Below are positions 20,555-25,320 of a stretch of 25,320 nucleotides of DNA, one piece after another. The stretch's first letter is position 1; the number at the start of each line of letters is the position of its first letter. The position numbers and the translations under genes are program-made. The notes beneath the pieces are model-generated. The model had not been told where the DNA came from. It saw only the letters and a list, made by a program, of their open reading frames with translations, and did no database searches. The stretch covers positions 196,420 through 221,739 of the forward strand of contig SZWC01002406.1 of NCBI GenBank assembly GCA_023375785.1, read 5' to 3'. Origin of the DNA: Penium margaritaceum. Its lineage: Eukaryota; Streptophyta; Zygnematophyceae; Desmidiales; Peniaceae.

Positions 20555-21523
20555 CCGGGCATCGACCATTTTCCTTTAAAGCTCGACCATACCAACATAC
20601 ACACGCTGCGAACACAGTCGTGCAGTCTGAATCAGCTAGGAAAATCACATACAAGAGTTATGGTTGCCTAAGCCTAGGCAAACTCTATGCTACAAAGAGC
20701 AGTCGTCCATGACTGTCAGTTGCAGGAGCGCCGGTGGTTGCTGTCGATGGACCTGGGCACGCATTGCTACCAAGTGGGAGACTCCACACAAGGAGACGGG
20801 GCCACATCTCTCAAAATGGTGCGACGTCCTCTGCATCATTCAGTGACCGCCGTCGTCAATGTCTACCAAGTCATCATCAGCATGAGCATGAACACCAGCC
20901 GAGAGGTCATAGCACAGATCAGTGAGATACTGCACACACAAATCACAGCATCCTAGCCTTGCTCTTACGGACGTGGTGATATTGTCCAGTCAGCAGGCAC
21001 ACTAGCAAGCAAGCAGATACAAAAAACAGCACAGGTCAGGCTAGGAAGACCCAAAAAATCTCATAAGCTCCAATAGCTTGGTATCGCAGAGAGAGATGAC
21101 AATTGATATGCACATAGGATGAATTCCTGTGGCGGCACACGGCAGATGACACACACACAACAATGTCAGTTTGTCCTAAAATCAACCCAGACCACTGTTT
21201 TGGCCGTAACTCTGCGCAGAGGCATCCAAACGTAACACCATCTCAACTAGAAATGCATGATATTGAGCTGGAAACTACGACTGGTTACATGCACAGTTCC
21301 AGCATCAATCAGTGGACACAATGCCAAACATCCAAATCGGACTCAAGACCCAGTCCACCCTGAAAACTGCAATGTCTGCAAAGAAACTGTAGAGCACCCC
21401 TACAAGCATCCGGGACGCCGTGGCAGCTGCTGGTGGGTGGAGCCACCACCTGTTATTGCTCCAATGTGAGAGAGGCTTGCATCAGGGATCTACACGAGCA
21501 TGGACGCAGCCGAGTAATCACAG
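20555..21523. other. Unassigned DNA between TE-B and TE-D
   Basis: I recognise no gene here. Before TE-B inserted, this was continuous with 5078-5425. Short frames (for example 20687-20956 and 21163-21363) show no known motif. A PBS-like string TGGTATCGCAGAG at 21079-21091 (plus) resembles the initiator tRNA-Met site with one inserted base; whether it belonged to TE-D or another lost element is unclear. Confidence 0.4.
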
Positions 21524-22964
21524 TACATGGGTGCTGGTGGATAAACCCAACAAGGCCCACATGGTGGGATCCAAGTGGGTCCTCCGAGTGAAGAAGACGC
21601 AAGACGGCAGCACCGACAAGTTCAAGGCAAGGGTAGTGGCTAAGGGGTTCTCTCAACGCCCGGGCTCAGAATACGATGAGACGTTCGCACCCGTCGTGAC
21701 CTTTGCCTTTATCCGCTCTCTCCTTGGTATTTCAGCTGCAAAGAACCTGGAGATACACCAGATGGACGTCAGGACAGCTTTCCTTTATGGGATGCTTGAC
21801 AAGGGCAAGGTGTGCAAGTTGGTGAAAGTACTCTACGGGCTGAAACAGGCGCCAAGGATGTGGTACAAGGAGATGGACGGTTTCATGACCGGTTTCTCCT
21901 TTGCACAATGCAAGAATGACCCAAGCATGTACGTGCGCGATGATGGGAGAGGGCTGATGCTGGTTACGTTGTACGTGGATGATCTCATCATCTGCTCGTC
22001 TTCGGTCAAGCTCCTGGATGAGCTGAAGTCTGACCTCAGCAAAGGGTTCAAGATGAAGGACATGGGTCCGCTCGAGTACTACCTCAGGATTGCCATCCAC
22101 CGCAACTGAGTAGCATGCACCATCGAACTCGACCAAACCAAATATATTGGTGAGGTACGAAAGGGCTACTACATGGAACACTGCAAACCTGTCAGCACCC
22201 CAATGACAACTGATCCAAAGCTAAAGGCATCGATGTCGCCAAGCAACGAAGCAAAACAAAGGGAGATACAAGACATCCCCTACCAGTCCGCCGTGGGTAG
22301 CATCATGTACGACATGGTAGGGACTCGTCCGGACATCTGCTATGCTATGGGACAAGTGAGCAGATTCGTGGCCAACCCAGGGCCACAACACTGGTACGCA
22401 GTTAAGCGCATCTTGCGCTACATGCAGAAGACACGTCACATGGGCCTCATCCTTGGAGGCCAAGAAGGAACGGAACCCCTTCACCTAAAGTGCTACACCG
22501 ATGCTGACTGGGGAGGAAATCTCAACGACAGGAAATCCACCTCTGGATACGTGTGCATCTTGAATGGCGCTACCATCCCATTGGCCAGCAGGAAGCAGGA
22601 TTGTGTTTCCGTGTCCACGGATGAGGCAGAGTATGTTGCTCTGTCTGAGTTGTGCAAGGAGACTCAGTGGTTGCACAGCCTGCTTGGCGAAATGACAGTG
22701 CCACTGAAGGATGCCATGATTGTACACGTGGACAACATGAGCACCATCTTGATGGCTGAAGACGAGATCATCTCCGAACGAATAAAGCATATTGACATAC
22801 GATACCACTACTCACTTGATCTCGTCATGAAGAACGTGGTGGACTTGCAGCAGTGCGGAACAAAGAGTATGCTTGCTGACTGCATGACCAAGCCACTGGA
22901 GAGCGACTTGCACTATGTAGGCATTCGTGGATTTGTCATGAGGATTACGGCAGAGGAAGGGTGA
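21524..22964 (+). pseudogene. TE-D RT-RNase H, one nonsense codon and one in-frame deletion
   Basis: The reading frame is continuous from the RT N-terminus to a TGA at 22962-22964. RT motifs are HQMDVRTAFLYG, LYGLKQAPRMWY and intact YVDD at 21972-21983. Compared with TE-A, about 14 codons (the EVYMEVPEG block) are missing after GMLDK near 21800, in frame. A single TGA at 22107-22109 sits where related elements have Arg (RNR), consistent with CGA to TGA. RNase H has YTDADWGG, STDEAEYVAL and HVDNMST, all three acidic positions present, and ends with the typical DCMTKPL segment. Confidence 0.9.
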
Positions 22965-23012
22965 GCCCCAAGGCATTGATGGAGCCCCAAAAGCGATAGA
23001 TGGACAGAGGTA

Positions 23013-23025
23013 CAAGGGAGAGATT
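23013..23025 (+). promoter_or_regulatory. TE-D polypurine tract
   Basis: CAAGGGAGAGATT directly precedes the LTR start TGTTGAAATAG. It is identical to the TE-C PPT. Confidence 0.8.
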
Positions 23026-23201
23026 TGTTGAAATAGTATGCACCTTGTCCATTGCCTAGCTGGCTAGCTACACATACAGACAAGGCATGCACTGCTTTAT
23101 GGAGTATGTCCCCTTGGTCTCTTCTAAGATGGGCCAGGAATGCACTGCCCATAATGGGTATGTCCCCTGTGACTCATCATAGGAACCAAACCTTTTTGGC
23201 T

Positions 23202-23251
23202 TGGTTGAATAAGTACCGGAGCCTCGAACGAGAGGTCGCGGGTTCAATGCC
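23202..23251 (+). other. Box-B-containing tRNA-like module in TE-D LTR
   Basis: GGTTCAATGCC (23241-23251) follows GAGAGGTCGC, the same arrangement as the TE-C module. A weak box A (TGGTTGAATAAG, 23202-23213) lies 27 nt upstream. It is on the sense strand, in U3, about 200 bases from the LTR start and upstream of the TATA box. Confidence 0.4.
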
Positions 23252-23430
23252 TGCGTTGGCCGCAATTTTCTTTGTGGCCAAAAATTGGGACAGGAAGCTT
23301 CTAGGAAGCTTATTAGAGCCTGCCTTGAGGATGACACTTGGCGATCTAAGGACGCGCCAAGTAGGACTGTAGGTTGATGTTGGCTCCAGTAGAGCCACTA
23401 CAAGCAGAAGCTTTAGCAAAGCTCTGCAAG

Positions 23431-23438
23431 TATAAAAG
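23431..23438 (+). promoter_or_regulatory. TE-D LTR TATA box
   Basis: TATAAAAG about 405 bases into the LTR, at the same depth as the TE-C TATA box. Confidence 0.6.
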
Positions 23439-23678
23439 CCTGTACCTTGCATGCATCCATTTACAGTTCTTGCCTTTGAGACTCCTCACAGAGTATCCAA
23501 CCAAAGGTAGACACTAAAGACCGACATGCGGACTTCGTGAGGTTGCAAACCAAACAAACCTAAAGTGTGGATCCCTCGTTCGAGGGTGATATGTTATCTT
23601 GGTTGCAGTACCAAGAGCGCTTGGCGGCCTCCCATGTTGGGACCCGTCTTCTAGACCGTTGATATCCGGCGCATTGAC

Positions 23679-24497
23679 AAAAGAATGGGGCTGCATGGAT
23701 GTTGGGTGTGGAGGTCATGCAAAAATCAGATGCAGACTCAAGACATGAAGAAGAAGACGAGTATGCATGAGGAAGATGAACCTAGGCAACATGCGAGCCG
23801 GACATGCATGTGCAAAATGGATAGGCAACTGAAGGAGTTATTTGCGTCCATGTTGTGGCTTGGCATGACAGGGAAGCAACTGCAAACTTGGTGAGGTGGC
23901 AGAGTGGTTGGGGAGCCGCATGCACGATTGGAAGGAGCCATGGGGGTGTGAAGGCTCTACTCGAGGACCAGAGCACGGTTTGAGCGGTGCAGCAAGGGAA
24001 TTCTTTCATGTTCCAAATTGGACAGCATTTAGACAGAGTTTACGGAAATCCCGTACATCTATAGGTACTATCAACCCAGAAATAGTGGGAATACTGGCGT
24101 ACCAACTTTGTGTTGGAGAAAGCAACTAGATAAATCTGTTGTCCCATGCCAGGAGGGGCTGCCACAAAAAACTTTCAGGAGAACTAAACCAGAGTTTGAC
24201 GCCATGCTGACAGGGCTAGCTTGATGTATGGTTAATTGGGGTCTATTTGTACACTGTTAGATGGGTGTATAGGTACCTACATCAGAAGGTAGTTTCCTAG
24301 AAGGTTACGTGGGTTCTAACAGTTGTTTGGCATATAAGACCATTTTAGGTCTCCTAAGAATTTCTAAACACACCTTCTCTGCGTACATCTATTCACATAA
24401 CAACTACATCTGCAACCCTGTCCATTTTGCACATACTGGCACATTTATGTTTCCGATATCTTCTCAATCGGATGAGCCCCCCCCCTCCCCCTCCCAG
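23679..24497. other. Unassigned DNA with a tRNA-like A-box
   Basis: No gene is recognised. TGGCAGAGTGG at 23897-23907 is an exact box A of the Ser/Leu tRNA kind, preceded by a 7-base acceptor-like run, but no good box B follows and no cloverleaf closes. It may be the head of a decayed tRNA-derived SINE. A frame at 23896-24129 has no recognised homologue. A small inverted repeat lies at 24253-24323. Confidence 0.35.
24253..24323. repeat. Short inverted repeat, TGTTAGA...TCTAACA
   Basis: ACTGTTAGA (24253-24261) and TCTAACAGT (24315-24323) are perfect 9-base inverted repeats 53 bases apart, with LTR-like TG...CA ends. It may be a fragment of an LTR or a tiny nonautonomous element. No convincing TSD is visible. 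Confidence 0.3.
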
Positions 24498-24599
24498 GAT
24501 TGCATATGGCGAGTGTATGAGGGAGTGTATGTGGTGGAATTCGCGAGATGTACACTAGCGTACGTCTCGCGACTTCCGGAAAACTCTCTCACAAGAGTT

Positions 24600-24864
24600 C
24601 ATCAGTGTATTTTTTTCGTAACCCCCCCCCATACACCGCCTCATACACTCGCTTCATACACTTTCCTGTATTGGAGGGGGGAGGAGACGGATCCGTCAAT
24701 ATCGCTCGGTCCATCTGCCCCCCCTCCCCCCCCCCCCCCCCCCCCCCCNCATCAGTGTATTTTTTTCGTAACCCCCCCCCATACACCGCCTCATACACTC
24801 GCTTCATACACTTTCCTGTATTGGAGGGGGGAGGAGACGGATCCGTCAATATCGCTCGGTCCAT

Positions 24865-24898
<34 letters not shown>
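24600..24898. repeat. 149-bp direct duplication around a single N (position 24749)
   Basis: 24600-24748 and 24750-24898 have equal length and differ at one base, a T within the C-run. They are separated by one N next to a long C homopolymer. This is probably an unmerged contig overlap. Confidence 0.85.
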
Positions 24899-24899
<1 letters not shown>

Positions 24900-25174
24900 A
24901 TTGCATGTGGCGAGTGTACGAGGGAGTGAGTGTGGTGGAAGTCACGAGACGTACTCTAGTGTATGTCTTGCGACTTCCGAGAAACTCTCTCACAAGAGTT
25001 CATTAGTGTATTTGTTTCGTATTCCCCTAGATACACCGCCTCATACACTCGCCTCATACACTTTCCCGTATTGGGGAGGGGGGGAGAATGATCCGTTGAC
25101 ATCGCTCGGTCCATCACCCCCCCTCCCGGATTGTATAAGGTGAGTGTATGAGTGAGTGTATATGGTGGAAGTTG

Positions 25175-25200
25175 TGAGACGTACACTAGTGTACGTCTCA
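25175..25200. repeat. Perfect 26-nt palindrome in the satellite unit
   Basis: The sequence is self-complementary around ACTAGT with half-site TGAGACGTACACT. Earlier units have decayed versions at the same place (around 24545-24570 and 24942-24968). Confidence 0.85.
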
Positions 25201-25320
25201 CGACGTCCTGGAAACTCTCTCAAAAGAGTTCATTAGTGTATTTTTTTTCGTACCCCCCCCCACATACACTGCCTCATACACTCACCTCATACACTTTCCC
25301 GCATTTGGGGGGGGGGGGGG

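Larger units (their letters stand above)
21524..23678 (+). mobile_element. TE-D: 5'-truncated plus-strand copia element
   Basis: Contains RT, RNase H, a PPT and a 3' LTR, with no gag, protease or integrase. The coding match starts abruptly at about 21524 in the segment that begins copia RT (STWVLVDKPNKAHMVGSKW). The PPT is identical to that of TE-C, and the LTR also begins TGTTGA. It has one nonsense codon in 1.4 kb, so it is the best preserved coding stretch here. The 5' breakpoint has no visible TSD. Confidence 0.85.
23026..23678 (+). repeat. TE-D 3' LTR (right end approximate)
   Basis: The start TGTTGAAATAG follows the PPT. TATAAAAG at 23431 lies about 405 bases in, matching the TE-C layout, where about 245 further bases complete the LTR. 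That predicts an end near 23675, where the sequence reads GCATTGACA. An end at CCAACCA (23503) is the alternative. No second copy is in the window, so the right boundary is inferred. CCCTCGTTCGAGGG (23573-23586) can form a 6-bp hairpin. Confidence 0.6.
24480..25320. repeat. ~230-bp foldback tandem repeat with poly-C runs, continues past window
   Basis: Units start at about 24498 (GGATTGCATATGG), 24899 and 25129. The last two starts are 230 bases apart; the first unit is lengthened by the duplication at the N. Each unit has arms GAGTGTATGAG... and ...CTCATACACTC (24509-24522 and 24639-24652 are perfect 14-base inverted repeats), an inner palindrome centred on ACTAGT or ACTAGC, AACTCT...AGAGTT, and a conserved linker with ATCGCTCGGTCCATC. 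C-runs reach 31 bases (24868-24898). The shared linker argues for a tandem satellite rather than separate MITE insertions. Confidence 0.8.

Noticed and set aside
21360..21470. Zinc-finger-like Cys/His pattern (CNVCKETVEHPYKH) upstream of TE-D
   Set aside because: Spacing does not fit the copia CCHC knuckle, and the frame has no neighbouring gag or integrase similarity.
23896..24129. 77-codon frame (ending GILAYQLCVGESN)
   Set aside because: No homologue recognised, short, and it begins inside a tRNA-like A-box; too weak to call a gene.
24309..25006. Proline- and glycine-rich frames up to 206 codons
   Set aside because: They cross an N and long C homopolymers in a tandem satellite; not coding.
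24480..25320. Possible CRISPR-like or direct-repeat array
   Set aside because: The unit is ~230 bp with internal foldback, no short repeat-spacer structure, and the context is a eukaryotic repeat.

Overview
This window is transposon-dense eukaryotic nuclear DNA. The elements are plant-type Ty1/copia LTR retrotransposons in the order gag, protease, integrase, reverse transcriptase (RT), RNase H (RH), with plant-style primer sites. I infer a streptophyte (land plant or charophyte alga) but cannot name the species. I see no convincing host gene, rRNA, intact tRNA gene or CRISPR array. Every element is decayed by nonsense codons, frameshifts, or damaged catalytic motifs.

Layout. (1) TE-A, minus strand, 1-4328, runs off the left edge: one 5' LTR, a primer-binding site (PBS) and a gag-pol frame down to the RT. 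(2) 4329-5425: CTG/TTG-rich low-complexity DNA, then an orphan minus-strand PBS and an LTR remnant. (3) TE-B, plus strand, 5426-20549: an old copia element with two ~610-bp LTRs and an AAAAC target-site duplication (TSD). Its gag is split first by a solo LTR of the TE-A family (7928-8587, TSD CACGT/CACTT) and then by TE-C (minus strand, 9076-15004, plus an extra partial LTR to 15311, TSD TGCCC). Without these inserts TE-B would be about 8.2 kb. (4) 20555-21523: unassigned. (5) TE-D, plus strand, 21524-~23678: an RT-RH stretch with one nonsense codon, a polypurine tract (PPT) and a 3' LTR, but no gag, protease or integrase. (6) 23679-24497: unassigned, with a tRNA-like A-box and a small inverted repeat. 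(7) 24480-25320: a ~230-bp tandem repeat with foldback arms, palindromes and long C-runs.

The nesting gives a relative history: TE-B inserted first, then the solo LTR's parent and TE-C. By-eye LTR divergence agrees only loosely (TE-B LTRs roughly 12% apart; TE-C LTRs range from about 5% in the best-aligned part to about 15% in the worst), so the nesting is the real evidence. The most interesting signals are regulatory. TE-A and TE-C carry a PBS matching the anticodon arm of initiator tRNA-Met, implying half-tRNA priming as in Drosophila copia. Three LTR families carry a sense-strand tRNA-like box A/box B module in U3. The TE-A family LTR has repeated TTCTAGAA and GAAGCTTC motifs fitting heat-shock elements.

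Two single-N positions (4045 and 24749) each separate two equal-length near-identical copies. These look like unmerged contig overlaps, so the local duplications there should not be trusted.
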